This document shows positions 32,012 to 41,545 of a stretch of 64,000 nt of DNA, piece after piece. Origin of the DNA: Planctomycetota bacterium. Its GTDB lineage: Bacteria > Planctomycetota > MHYJ01 > JACQXL01. A program made the translations under genes and the position numbers. How positions within the stretch are numbered: position 1 is the stretch's first letter; each line of letters begins with the position of its first letter. Below the pieces are notes generated by a model that was not told the origin of the DNA, did not search any database, and was given only the letters and a program-made list of their open reading frames with translations. Where the stretch lies: NCBI GenBank assembly GCA_016235865.1, contig JACRIK010000019.1, positions 1 to 64,000 on the forward strand. Reading direction: 5' to 3'.

Positions 32012-32649
32012 TGTCCTTTGCTAATCTTCCATTCCTTTATCGTATAAAACGGCATTGCCGCCGAGAAGAATCTGTCCGTATTGCTAAACCGCCGGCTGAT
32101 GGCGCATAGATTCGGCAGGCAATACAGGAATGTCCCGGACTGCTCTTCATATACCAGCCGGTGCAGGCGATGATAGAGTTCCTTCCTCTGGTCTATGTCC
32201 TGAATAGTATTGGCCTGCTCAAAGAGTTTATCTATCGCGGGGTTTGTGTATGGCCAGAGTTTGCCGTCCCGTTGTTGTTTGTTTGAGTGCCAATTCGGCT
32301 CTAATTCGGCAGATATCTTAATGCTGATAACAGCCGCGCCGGCCTGCTGAACCAATTCCTTGTCCTGATTGCTGTGGTCGTATGTTTTTATGTCGCATCG
32401 GATGCCGATTTTGTATAAATCCTGATAGATGATTTTGGCGATGGTCCCGGTGACGCGCTCCTTGGGGTCAACTAACAGCGTAAAACGGAACTGGACGCCG
32501 TCTTTTTCTAATACCCTATCATCTCTCATCTCCCATCTCTCATCTTTTAGTATTTTGAGCGCCAGGGCTGGGTTATATTCCAGCGGCTTGACATCGGGAT
32601 TTGAGAACCAGGCGCCCGGCAGGAACGGCCCGGTGGATTGATAGACATT

Positions 32650-32710
32650 CCCCTCGCCCCTCACCCTGCCTTTTTCCCCCTAACCCTGCCCTCTCCCCTC
32701 TGGGGAGAGG
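32650..32710. repeat. CTCTCCCC palindrome carrying the amber codon
   Basis: CCCCTCGCCCCTCACCCTGC, then CTCTCCCCTCTGGGGAGAG. It differs from the copy in the radical SAM gene by carrying an in-frame TAG. Confidence 0.75.
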
Positions 32711-32986
32711 GAAAACCCTTCCACCTTATTGATAATCTCCGGGATGTTGATGGCGTGCGCCAAAGCCCGGCGCACCTGCTTATCCTTAAAGAGCGGATGC
32801 TCCGGGTTGTAGTCAATCATATAGGTATAGATGGACGGGAAGTTGTAGACCCGGAATGCCGGGTCTCTGGCGATGGTCTGATACTGCTCGGTGTTGAGGA
32901 ACTGAATCATATCAATCTCGCCCTTCATAAAGGCGGAGAAGTATTCAGGGAAGGTGTCGTAGCCGCGTGCCTCTATTCTATTTACT

Positions 32987-33016
32987 CCGCATTCCGCATT
33001 CTGCATTCCGCATTCG
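32987..33016. repeat. CCGCATT simple repeat inside the solute-binding gene
   Basis: CCGCATT, CCGCATT, CTGCATT, CCGCATT; translated as ECGMQNAECGVN. A related GGAATGTGGAGTGCGGAATG lies at about 50325. Confidence 0.6.
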
Positions 33017-33108
33017 TAATAGTCCGGGTTGGCTTCTAAAATGATGCTGATAGTGTCATCCTTGGTCCGCTCGACAAACCGAAAAGGCCCGGTGCCGACG
33101 GGGTTTAC

Positions 33109-33135
33109 CCCCGCCCCGGATGCTTTCGGGGTGGG
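33109..33135. repeat. CCCGCCCCG-CGGGGTGGG palindrome inside the solute-binding gene
   Basis: CCCGCCCCG, GATGCTTT, CGGGGTGGG. Translated as HPTPKASGAGVN. Relatives with the same ATGCTTTCGGGG lie at about 22740 and 39145. Confidence 0.65.
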
Positions 33136-33767
33136 ATGTATCGGGAAGTTCATAAGATTTATAAACGATGCCTGGGTTTCGTTCAGGGTTACGGTGAAGG
33201 TATATCTGTCTTGGGCCTTGACTGTTTTTATCATAGTATAATTCTCCCGCCAGGGGGAGTTGTTAGCCGGGTTTAGGACTGCATTATAGGTAAACGCGCA
33301 GTCCTGGGCCGTGAGTTCCACATTGTCGTGGAACCTGACCCCTTTTCTCAGATAGAATGTATAGGTCAAACCATCGTCAGAGACCGACCAGCGCTCGGCT
33401 AAGTCCGGCTCCGGCATCATCCGTTCGTTGATGCGGACCAGGGCGCTAAAGACCAGGTCAGCCAGATTGACCGAAATCGTGCTGTTGCTGATAATCTGGT
33501 TGATGGGTCCGGGTGGGCCGCCCAGTCCGCCGATTCGTAAGGTTCTCTCACCTCCGGTTTCTGTCTTGCCGCATCCGATTAGGATAAGCGGCAAGAAACA
33601 TATAAGCAAGTAGCGTGCCAGTTGGCTGATAATTGGGCGAGAATATTTTCGGTTCATATAATTCTTATTATAACTTGTTACCGGGCGTGTAATAAGGAAA
33701 ATAAGAAAATATTATGGTTTTATGGGGTAAATCTGGCCCGAAAATGAGGATGTGTTCTGAGAAGGGT

Positions 33768-33789
33768 GATGCACAAGAACTTGTGCATC
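33768..33789. promoter_or_regulatory. GATGCACAAG-AA-CTTGTGCATC palindrome
   Basis: Perfect 10-bp arms in the 233-bp region upstream of the solute-binding protein gene. The core equals that of the two sites at 26504 and 26611, which lie at the other end of the same operon. Confidence 0.5.
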
Positions 33790-33850
33790 CTAAAACGCGT
33801 CAAAGATAGTAAAAAGTCGTCAGGAGTGGTCAAGAGTTGTTTTACGACTT

Positions 33851-33890
33851 CTTGACTATTCTTGACAATCCTTGACCATTCTTGACGAAT
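33851..33890. repeat. Four 10-bp direct repeats CTTGACNATY
   Basis: CTTGACTATT, CTTGACAATC, CTTGACCATT and CTTGACGAAT follow without gaps, one per helical turn. Inverted GGTCAAGAG and GTCAGGAG lie at about 33818-33836, and AAGTCGT (33814) pairs with ACGACTT (33844). The array ends at the TonB receptor stop codon and lies upstream of the solute-binding protein gene. Confidence 0.7.
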
Positions 33891-35780
33891 TTAGAATTCG
33901 TATTTTACCCCGAATTCGACGGTCCGGCCGGGCATAGGCAGGAGTTCGTGATACCAGTAGTCGCGGTCAAAGATGTTATAAACGCCGAGGAATATAGATG
34001 AAGGCATTGTCCTATTATCGGAGCCGGCCGGGATATTGTAATTAACCAGCATATCATAGATGAACCTGCGGTCATTGGGGTTGCTTGAGGCCGGCTCGTT
34101 CCAGAATCTGTAATTGCCATTGAGGGTCAGATTAAGGTTCTTCTGGTATTGATAGTTGAAGCCGAGGTTATAGGTAAGTTTGGCCACACCACCGCCCTGG
34201 ACAATTCCGTCGGTCTGGCGGTCCTGGACCCGGTTCAGGGCAGAGCCCATCTGGGCCTGAAGCCCTTCTGCAACATTATATTTTGCTTCTGCCTCCACAC
34301 CCTGCCGGCGCACGGCCGAAATATTCTTCATCATATTGGATGGGAAATCATAGACCACCAGGTCATTGACCTCGGCCCGGTAATAGGCGAATTTAAGGAA
34401 CAGGTCTTTTGCGGGTTTGGTATCCAACGAGGTTTCATAGACGGCCGGGGCCCGCTCGGCCTTCAAGTCCGGATTGGGCGAGATGACATTGATGTATTTG
34501 TAAATCAGAGGCGGTGCGTTGAACGCCTTGGAATACAAAACGCGCAGGTATGAGTCAAGCGGCATCTGATAAACCACGCCGGCCGAAGGGCTGAATTGGG
34601 AGCCGTAGGCCTGGTTGTCGTCATAGCGCGCGCCGAGATTGACTGATAATTTATCTCCGGCTATGCCGGTCTGCAGATAATTGGCATAATAACCCTGGCG
34701 GCTGAATCTTTCCTTGCCGGGCATCAGGTCTGATTCCAGCGAATCCCAACCCAGGTCAGCGCCTGAAGAAAGGGTCTGGCTGTCGTTCATCTTTATCGTG
34801 GACTGCAGGTCCAAGCCGGTAAAGATATTCTGGCTGGCTACCCTGGCCAGCAGCGCCGAACCCGGAATGGCAAAGTCCTCGACCTTGCTGTCCTGGTTGG
34901 AGGCCTTGACCGTGGCGCTGAATTCCCATGCTTTGTCCGGGACAATAAAGAATTTAAGCGAGCCGTATCTGGCGAAATAGGTCAAGTCCTCGCTGTAGCC
35001 CATGGTCGGAAATTCAAAACCGCCCATATCCGAGCCGGTATAATGCAGAGCGGCCTCCAGATAGGCGTCGTCTGAGAGCGCGTAATTAACTTTGGATGAG
35101 AATTTCTGGCTGGCGATGGCGCTATTGGCCCGGAACTCGCTATTGCTGTCCAGGCCGCTCATCCAGACCAGATAGGAAAACTTATCTGACTTACCTGACA
35201 GCTCCAAATTTTCCCGCTGGAAATTGTAGGCGCCGCCGGCCGCGGCCAGCGAAAAAACGGCCTGGAATGGTTTGACTGTAGAGGGCTGTTTGGTGATGAT
35301 ATTGACCACGCCGCCTAAGGACGAACCCCAGACCGAGGAGCCAGAGCCCTTGATTATTTCTATGCGCTCCACGTTCTCAATGGGAATCTGGGACGGGTCG
35401 GCAAAGGCCATGCCCTGGGAATTCATCAGGACGCCGTCCACCATCACCCGGACGTGGCCGGCCGAAGAGCCCTGGATGCTCAAGGAAGACGGCTGGCCGA
35501 CCGGGCCTCTTAACTGGATGTCAATGCCGTTCACGAAATTAAGGGCCTCGGCTAAATTATGCGCCGGCAGGTTGGCTAATTCCTTTGACGACAGGACGGT
35601 GATATTCATCGGCAGGTGCAGGGAACTGTCGCCGGTCCGGCGGGCGGTGACTACTATCTCATCGGTCCGGGTGGACGCTCGGCTGAGCTCAGTCGAAGCC
35701 ATGGGCGTTTCCGGATATGACAGGGAAATCGATGACCAGACGACAACTAAAGCAATTATATAATATCTCGCAAGAAGCAT
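33891..35780 (-). CDS. TonB-dependent outer-membrane receptor, BtuB-like
   Basis: The 629-aa protein has a signal sequence, a TonB box region (TDEIVVTARR), a plug domain (LAEALNFVNGIDIQLRGPVG, VMVDGVLMN, IENVERIEIIKGSGSSVWGSSLGGVVNIITK; residues 45-170) and a 22-stranded barrel ending in the aromatic VEFGVKYEF. It takes up a ligand such as a cobalamin, metal chelate or peptide; the ligand is not readable. The start of the mature part (MASTELSRASTRTDE) overlaps a GCTCGGCTGAGCTCAG repeat. It lies 6 bases after the double receiver gene. Confidence 0.9.
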   Translation of the reverse strand: MLLARYYIIALVVVWSSISLSYPETPMASTELSRASTRTDEIVVTARRTGDSSLHLPMNITVLSSKELANLPAHNLAEALNFVNGIDIQLRGPVGQPSSLSIQGSSAGHVRVMVDGVLMNSQGMAFADPSQIPIENVERIEIIKGSGSSVWGSSLGGVVNIITKQPSTVKPFQAVFSLAAAGGAYNFQRENLELSGKSDKFSYLVWMSGLDSNSEFRANSAIASQKFSSKVNYALSDDAYLEAALHYTGSDMGGFEFPTMGYSEDLTYFARYGSLKFFIVPDKAWEFSATVKASNQDSKVEDFAIPGSALLARVASQNIFTGLDLQSTIKMNDSQTLSSGADLGWDSLESDLMPGKERFSRQGYYANYLQTGIAGDKLSVNLGARYDDNQAYGSQFSPSAGVVYQMPLDSYLRVLYSKAFNAPPLIYKYINVISPNPDLKAERAPAVYETSLDTKPAKDLFLKFAYYRAEVNDLVVYDFPSNMMKNISAVRRQGVEAEAKYNVAEGLQAQMGSALNRVQDRQTDGIVQGGGVAKLTYNLGFNYQYQKNLNLTLNGNYRFWNEPASSNPNDRRFIYDMLVNYNIPAGSDNRTMPSSIFLGVYNIFDRDYWYHELLPMPGRTVEFGVKYEF

Positions 35781-35786
35781 TTAATT

Positions 35787-36590
35787 TTATTCAGCCAGAA
35801 GTATCTTGGTCATGACCACCATATCCAGGTATTCCATATTAAACGGCTTCATGATATAGTCGTAGGCGCCCAAACGCATGGCCTCACGGGTGATGCTTTC
35901 ATCATTGATGCCGCTGATCATCAATACGCTGATTTTCTTGTCCAGTTCTTTTATTTTCTTCAGGGCCATTAATCCATCCATACCGCCCAGTTTAATGTCC
36001 AGCAGGACAATCAAAGGCAGACTTTTGCTTTCGGATTTTTTCGCAGTGACGGCCGAGTATTTGCTTAACCGGTCCAGGGCTTCTTCGCCGCTGCTGGCCG
36101 TGCTCACCTGATAGCCCTGGCGGGTGAAGAACTTTTCCAGCATGAACCTGATTTCCGAGTCGTCGTCCACCACCAGGATATCGCCTTTGGATTTGACTTC
36201 CGGGCCGGACTGCTTGCTTTTGCGCTTGTCCAGCACGTAATTGACGGATTTGAGGAATAGTTCCACGCCCACGCCTTTTCTCAGGATTTCGGAAATACCC
36301 AGCTTGCGGGCCTGGGTTTCCAAATCGTCTATATTGGTGCCGGTCAGGAGAATGGTTTCGATTTTGGGGTCAATCCGGCGCATCTGGACAAAGGTTTCCA
36401 GCCCGTTCATGCCCGGCATCATCAGGTCCAGGATAACCAGGTCCGGACTTTCCTTGGCCATCATATCCAGGGCCTCCCGGCCATTAGGCGCGGTAATGAC
36501 TTTGTAATTTTGCCGGGTCAAAACCGTGTAGAGTAAATCGCGCATGACCATTTCATCATCCACAACCATGACTTTTTCTGCGGTGCTCAT
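35787..36590 (-). CDS. Double receiver-domain protein
   Basis: The 267-aa protein has two complete receivers and no output domain: VMVVDDEMVM, LVILDLMMPGMNG, LRKGVG (1-125) and ILVVDDDSEI, IVLLDIKLGGMDG, IMKPFN (140-267). Both phospho-acceptor Asp residues are kept. In the first, the usual KP dipeptide after Lys is KG. It could serve as a phosphate sink or relay for the several kinases here. It is cotranscribed with the TonB receptor. Confidence 0.88.
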   Translation of the reverse strand: MSTAEKVMVVDDEMVMRDLLYTVLTRQNYKVITAPNGREALDMMAKESPDLVILDLMMPGMNGLETFVQMRRIDPKIETILLTGTNIDDLETQARKLGISEILRKGVGVELFLKSVNYVLDKRKSKQSGPEVKSKGDILVVDDDSEIRFMLEKFFTRQGYQVSTASSGEEALDRLSKYSAVTAKKSESKSLPLIVLLDIKLGGMDGLMALKKIKELDKKISVLMISGINDESITREAMRLGAYDYIMKPFNMEYLDMVVMTKILLAE

Positions 36591-36729
36591 AGATCTGCTC
36601 TCTTATCGCATTAATGGTTATAAACAATTATTCTTCGCCGGGCAATGCGATACTACAATCGCTACATTATAACCGAGATTTATTAAATAGCAAGTAAAAT
36701 ATTTTATTAACTGATTAATCCCGGAGGCG

Positions 36730-38085
36730 TTATGCCCCGGCGCCCCGGCCCAAAGGCTTAACCACAGAGATGGCGTGGTGTTTAGGATTGAGATGTTCTT
36801 TGAGGCGTTTTTGGATATCGGAGGTGGTTATCTTTTTAATCAGGCCGGACATCTCATAGACCTCCTGCCCGGGCTCGGGATTCTTAAATATCCGGCTGAA
36901 GTAATAACCGGCAAAGAGCGAAGCTACAGCCATGGGCGAATTGAAGACCCAGGTGAATTTGCCGATCATCTTGCGCTTCTGCTCTTCCAGTTCCCGCCGG
37001 GAACATATCTTATTCCGGGCCAGTTTATCCAGTTCGGACATAATCCGCTGGTAGAGCACCTCGGGACGGTCGGTCTCGGCTGAAATTATCGTGAAGCCGT
37101 AGGTCTGGTGCGAACTGTAGCCGCAGCCGAACCGGTCGTCGATCATCTTGGCTTCATAAAGCTTGGAATATAATTTAGAACTCTTGCTGAAAATCAGGTC
37201 CAGCAGCATATCGCTCAGAATATTCTGTTTGAGCAGCGGTATGCCTTCCAGTCCGGTCCGAGTTTCCTTATAGCCGATTAAAAGACTCGAGGTGCTGGTG
37301 GACATCTTTTCTTCCTTGGAATGGCTGTTTATTTCAGCCGGTTCGTCCGGCATATTGCGGATAATCCCGGTTTCGTCGGCCCGGCCCTGGAGATACGGGC
37401 TTTGGTTAAGCGCCTGGATAATCTTATCAATATCCGCTTCCGGGTCGCCCCTACGGGACTCCGTAAAGTCGCCGCAGATGACCAGAACCATATTGGCCGG
37501 CTGGTAGAATGTTTGGTAGCATTTGGCCAGCAGTTCCGGGGTGATGGTCCGGACACTGGCGACCGTGCCGCCGATGGAAATCCGGACCGGGTGGTATTTG
37601 TAGAGATTGCTCATCAGGTTGTCATAGACCTTGAAACCCGGCATGTCATTATACATGCGGAGTTCCTGCTCGATGATGGATTTTTCCTTGGCCACGTTCT
37701 CGGGATTGAAATATGAGGTCATCACCACCTTCAAAAGGATATTCAGGTTATCCAGGAAATTATCCGCGCTCTGGAAGTAGTAGGTGGTCGAGGTATTACC
37801 GGTCCCGGCGTTGTAGGAAGCGCCGAAACGGGCGAATTCCATGCTGACATCTCCGGATTCCTTCTTGAATTGCTGGTGCTCCAGAAAATGGGCAATGCCT
37901 TCGGGCACGGTTATGGAACCGGTCTCATTAGACCGGCACCAGGAGTTATCGATGGACCCGTAGTTAACGGCCAGCGCCGCGACCTTTTCGTTAATACCAC
38001 TCTTGGGAATGATAAAGACCGGCAGCGCGCCGATCCGGGTAAAGAAATACTTCTCGTTCAGGTGTTTATTAAAGACCTTATGCAT
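36730..38085 (-). CDS. M16 family metallopeptidase, YmfH-like
   Basis: From ATG 38085 the protein is 451 aa. It has the inverted zinc motif H66-FLE-H70 (IAHFLEHQQF) and the distal Glu in KSIIEQELRMY. The DVSMEFARFGASYNAGTGNTSTTYYF strand resembles the YmfH peptidases of Gram-positives. M16 peptidases often act as pairs; no partner gene is seen. The C-terminal half ends in HLNPKHHAISVVKPLG. It probably degrades small peptides, so a link to the peptide cluster is possible but not shown. Confidence 0.85.
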   Translation of the reverse strand: MHKVFNKHLNEKYFFTRIGALPVFIIPKSGINEKVAALAVNYGSIDNSWCRSNETGSITVPEGIAHFLEHQQFKKESGDVSMEFARFGASYNAGTGNTSTTYYFQSADNFLDNLNILLKVVMTSYFNPENVAKEKSIIEQELRMYNDMPGFKVYDNLMSNLYKYHPVRISIGGTVASVRTITPELLAKCYQTFYQPANMVLVICGDFTESRRGDPEADIDKIIQALNQSPYLQGRADETGIIRNMPDEPAEINSHSKEEKMSTSTSSLLIGYKETRTGLEGIPLLKQNILSDMLLDLIFSKSSKLYSKLYEAKMIDDRFGCGYSSHQTYGFTIISAETDRPEVLYQRIMSELDKLARNKICSRRELEEQKRKMIGKFTWVFNSPMAVASLFAGYYFSRIFKNPEPGQEVYEMSGLIKKITTSDIQKRLKEHLNPKHHAISVVKPLGRGAGA

Positions 38086-38220
38086 AAAAATACAGAACAC
38101 GAATCACACGAATATTACGAATAATACGAATAATTATTCCCATTCGTCTAATTCGCCATTTATTCCTCCTATTCGTGTTTAATATATTGTATTTTGTATT
38201 CTAAAATATATAATATTACC

Positions 38221-39129
38221 ATGAATTCATCAATAATTTCCGGCATTGAGCAGCTGAAGAAAGAGCGCCGGTCCGTTATCCTGGCCCATAATTACCAGCA
38301 TCCGGATGTCCAGGATATCGCCGATTACGTGGGTGACTCCCTGGGCCTGGCTCAGACCGCCGCCCAGACCGATGCCAAGGTCATCGTCTTCTGCGGCGTG
38401 CATTTCATGGCTGAAACCGCGGCCATCCTCTGCCCAGATAAAATTGTTCTGATGCCTGACCCGCAGGCCGGCTGCCCGATGGCTAATATGATTACAACCC
38501 GGGAACTGCGCGAACTTAAGAAGCAATATCCGGACGCCGTCGTGGTTACTTATGTCAACAGCAGCGCGGCTATCAAGGCCGAGAGCGATTACTGCTGCAC
38601 CTCATCCAACGCGGTCAAGGTGGTAGAAAGTATTCCCAAAAACAAACGGATTATCTTTATCCCGGACCAGCACCTGGGCCACTATGTCCAGACCCAGACC
38701 AAACGCGATATGATTCTCTGGCGCGGATATTGCCCGACCCACCGCAGAATCCTGGCTGAAGATATCATCAGGAAAAAAGAACTTTACCCGGATGCCCTGG
38801 TGGTGGTCCATCCGGAATGCGCCACCGAGGTAGTGAATCTGGCTGACCAGGTCGCCTCGACCAGCGGAATATTGGGATATTGCCGCGAGTCAAAGGCAAA
38901 GACGTTCATCATCGGAACGGAAATCGGGCTGATTCACCGGCTCAAGAAAGAAAGTCCGGATAAAATATTTATGGCCGCATCGGATTTGGCGGACTGCCCG
39001 AACATGAAACTCAACACGCCGGAAAAGATTCTCTGGTCGCTGGAAGACATGACATATCAGATAACAGTCCAGGAAAAGATTACCCACCTGGCGATCAAAT
39101 CAATTCAAAGAATGCTCTCCGTAGTGTAA
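38221..39129 (+). CDS. nadA: Quinolinate synthase NadA
   Basis: The 302-aa protein matches NadA throughout: ILAHNYQHPDVQDIADYVGDS, FCGVHFMAETAAIL, and the three cluster cysteines in AGCPMAN, VVHPECATEV and LADCPNMK. It condenses iminoaspartate with dihydroxyacetone phosphate to form quinolinate for NAD synthesis, using a 4Fe-4S cluster. The start at 38221 gives the normal family length. No nadB or nadC is adjacent. Confidence 0.95.
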   Translation: MNSSIISGIEQLKKERRSVILAHNYQHPDVQDIADYVGDSLGLAQTAAQTDAKVIVFCGVHFMAETAAILCPDKIVLMPDPQAGCPMANMITTRELRELKKQYPDAVVVTYVNSSAAIKAESDYCCTSSNAVKVVESIPKNKRIIFIPDQHLGHYVQTQTKRDMILWRGYCPTHRRILAEDIIRKKELYPDALVVVHPECATEVVNLADQVASTSGILGYCRESKAKTFIIGTEIGLIHRLKKESPDKIFMAASDLADCPNMKLNTPEKILWSLEDMTYQITVQEKITHLAIKSIQRMLSVV

Positions 39130-39166
39130 ATCACGACAGGCCCTCCCCGAATGCTTTCGGGGTGGT

Positions 39167-41392
39167 TCAGGGCAGGGTCCTGAAGGAAAGTATGGCGCCA
39201 TAGGTCGTGCCGGACGCATTAGTGGCATAAACCTGGAATTCATAAAGGGTATTAGGAATAAGCGCCGGCTCTAATGATTGACCGGTCCAGACAAGCCAAT
39301 CGCCGGTGCCGCTGCCATTATCCAGAGGTGGCGACTGAATATTCCAGGGGCCCTGAGGAGATGCAGTTCTATACCGGAAATAAACCGTCGTGCCCAATCC
39401 GTTGGAATTAACCGTGCCATTTAATTGCGCATTGGTCCTGGTGATATTGGTGGCCGGATTAGTGACCACGCTGGGCGCGCCGGCCAGCGGGGTGGTAAAC
39501 GACTGCTGCGCCCCATAGGAATACTGTCCAAATGAATTATATGCCACCACCCTGAAGTAATAGGTCACGCCCGGGGTGGAACTTGTAAATCCCTGCGTGA
39601 CAGTAATCGGGGTCCTGCCATTTCCGATGGGTTGAGATGAAGTATTGCCGTAGTTGTACCAGTAAGAGTAAATCCCATATTGGAAATAAACCGTGGTGGT
39701 TGAACCATTGGGATTTACCGTAGCATTAAACGTAAACCCGGATGATGAAGTTACATTACTGGCCGGCAGGCTAACCGCCGTGGGCGGCTGGGCTGAGGTG
39801 TTAAATTGCAGGCGGTTTCCGTATGTCGTGCCATTGCCGTTAACAGCCACAATTCTGAAGTAATAGGTCGTGCTTGATGTCAAACCGGTTATTGCCCTCT
39901 GAATGCTAACCGGCCCGGTGCCGCTGCCGATAGCAGTCGGAGTCGTAGAACTGCCATAAGTTATGGTTGTTCCGTATTCAAAATAAACCGTGGTGGCCCC
40001 GCCATTGGGATTGACCGAGGCATTCAGGGTGGCGGTAAAGGCAGCAATTCCTGTGGCCGCAATAGTGGTCGCGCTGGGCGGCGGCACCAAGGTGGTAAAT
40101 ATCTGGTTAAAACCATTGGTCGTGCCGCTGGAGTTGGTGGCCACGACCCGATAATTATAGTTGGTATTGCCGAGCAATCCGGTTATGGTCGCGGTAACGC
40201 TCACATCAGTAATGCCGCTGCCGATAGCTTGTATCGAGGTGGTATTTCCGTAAAAAATGCTCGTCCCCCACTGGAAATAAACCGTGGTGGCCAACCCATT
40301 GGGATTGACCGAGGCAGTAAGCGTAGCCACGCTATAATTAACATTGGTCACCGGCGTGGTTGCGGCGCTGGGCGGCGGCGGCGGAGTGGTAAACGACACC
40401 TGGGTTCCATAACTTTCTCCGGCCGGGTTTCTGGCCGTCAGACGGTAATAATAAGTCGTGTTGGCTGCCAGGCCGGTCAGGCTGGCACTGACGTTGACAT
40501 TGCCGCTGCCGGACGGGATAATCTGGGATGAGGTGGTATTGCCGTAGGTGGTGACCGGCCCCCACTGGAAATTAATGGTGGTATCCTGCCCATTGGGATT
40601 AACCACGCCGTTGATAATGGCAGAATTATAATTGATGCTTGAAGCCGAACCCGTAGTCGCCACCGGTTGCGGCGGGCCTGAATTGAACGTCCGGTTATTC
40701 CCGTAAACCGTGCCTTCAATATTTACGGCCACCACCCGGTAGGAATAATTCGTATAAGCGCTCAGCCCGGTGATATTACTGGCCACAAAAACGCCGACCA
40801 CACCGCTGCCGATGGATTGGTCGGCAGTCCGGTTACCGTATGAAGAACTTAAGCCCCACTGAAAATAAATCGTGGTGGCCAGGCCATTGGGATTAACCGT
40901 GGCATTCAAGGTTGCGGAAAGAGACGAAATATTGGTGGCAATCTCGGTGGTGCAAGACGGACGACCAAACGTGGTGAACGACTGCGTTTCGGTATAGGTT
41001 AAATCATTGCCTCTCAAGACTGCCAGGCGGTAATAATAAGTGGTATTGGGCAGCAGGCTCGTCACGGTCTCGGTCACCGTGATATCGTATCTCCCGTTGC
41101 CGAGCGTCCTGGGCGTGGTCACATTCCAGCCGTAAGTCGAGCCCCATTCAAAATAGACCTCGGTATCAACCCCGTTGGGATTAATCGTGGCCGACAAAGT
41201 TTCGCTGTATGTGGCGCTGATTACCCCGGTATTGACACTGCTGCCGGTCGTCCACTCGTACGGGTAAAACGTGTATTGTTTCTCGCCTATCGAACCGCAC
41301 TGCCAGCCGTAGGTGATTATGCTGACCAGCCCGATCAGGATAAATAATCCGACCCGGAGTGAGCGCCGTAACCCGATTTTCTTGGTATTCAT
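39167..41392 (-). CDS. Secreted Fn3-like repeat protein
   Basis: The 741-aa product has a basic N-terminus and signal peptide (VGLFILIGLVSIITYGWQC; the cysteine could be lipidated although the box is atypical). Seven repeats of about 90 residues follow, each with A-x-L-N-A-x-V-NPNG-x-x-TTVYFQWG, YGN...IGSG and TYYYRVVA-x-N-x-GT-x-YG-x-x-x-x-FTT, a fibronectin-III-like fold common in surface proteins. It is probably an adhesin or cell-surface structural protein. The start has no strong ribosome site. Confidence 0.8.
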   Translation of the reverse strand: MNTKKIGLRRSLRVGLFILIGLVSIITYGWQCGSIGEKQYTFYPYEWTTGSSVNTGVISATYSETLSATINPNGVDTEVYFEWGSTYGWNVTTPRTLGNGRYDITVTETVTSLLPNTTYYYRLAVLRGNDLTYTETQSFTTFGRPSCTTEIATNISSLSATLNATVNPNGLATTIYFQWGLSSSYGNRTADQSIGSGVVGVFVASNITGLSAYTNYSYRVVAVNIEGTVYGNNRTFNSGPPQPVATTGSASSINYNSAIINGVVNPNGQDTTINFQWGPVTTYGNTTSSQIIPSGSGNVNVSASLTGLAANTTYYYRLTARNPAGESYGTQVSFTTPPPPPSAATTPVTNVNYSVATLTASVNPNGLATTVYFQWGTSIFYGNTTSIQAIGSGITDVSVTATITGLLGNTNYNYRVVATNSSGTTNGFNQIFTTLVPPPSATTIAATGIAAFTATLNASVNPNGGATTVYFEYGTTITYGSSTTPTAIGSGTGPVSIQRAITGLTSSTTYYFRIVAVNGNGTTYGNRLQFNTSAQPPTAVSLPASNVTSSSGFTFNATVNPNGSTTTVYFQYGIYSYWYNYGNTSSQPIGNGRTPITVTQGFTSSTPGVTYYFRVVAYNSFGQYSYGAQQSFTTPLAGAPSVVTNPATNITRTNAQLNGTVNSNGLGTTVYFRYRTASPQGPWNIQSPPLDNGSGTGDWLVWTGQSLEPALIPNTLYEFQVYATNASGTTYGAILSFRTLP

Positions 41393-41504
41393 ATTCTCGC
41401 AATATTATACCCGCCCGGCCCGGTTAAGTTGCCGAAATACCATATAAAATATATCCGCCTTAAATATCAAAGTCAAGTAAAAAATAATAAATTCTCTCTT
41501 ATTA

Positions 41505-41545
41505 TTGACAAGAAATTATAATTATTATAATTTCTTATCTATAAT
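41505..41545 (+). promoter_or_regulatory. Promoter with 12-bp palindromic operator
   Basis: TTGACA (41505-41510) is followed after 17 bases by TAATTT, and a second -10-like TATAAT lies at 41540-41545. Between them, AGAAATTATAAT-T-ATTATAATTTCT (41511-41535) is a perfect 12-bp inverted repeat that overlaps the first -10. The layout suits a repressor-controlled promoter. Confidence 0.6.

Larger units (their letters stand above)
31951..33657 (-). pseudogene. Family 5 (peptide-type) solute-binding protein split by an amber codon
   Basis: The N-terminal part (33657 to 32680) has a lipoprotein signal (LLICFLPLILIGCGK) and typical DppA/OppA features (LADLVFSALVRINERMMPEPDLAERWSV, TYTFYLRKGVRFHD, VGTGPFRFVER). 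The C-terminal part (32664 to 31951) continues in the same frame (GPFLPGAWFSNPDVKPLEYNPALALKIL...). A single TAG at 32680-32682 lies in an inserted CTCTCCCC palindrome, flanked by SLSPEGRGQG and GEKGRVRGEG. Read through, the product is about 569 aa, as in the family. Three more repeat-like inserts occur (ECGMQNAECGVN, HPTPKASGAGVN, ERWEMRDDR). It may bind a peptide for the neighbouring sensor kinase; no permease genes are seen. Confidence 0.75.

Noticed and set aside
34149-34553. Plus-strand frames within the TonB receptor and kinase genes
   Set aside because: GC-rich shadow frames on the opposite strand of strongly supported genes.
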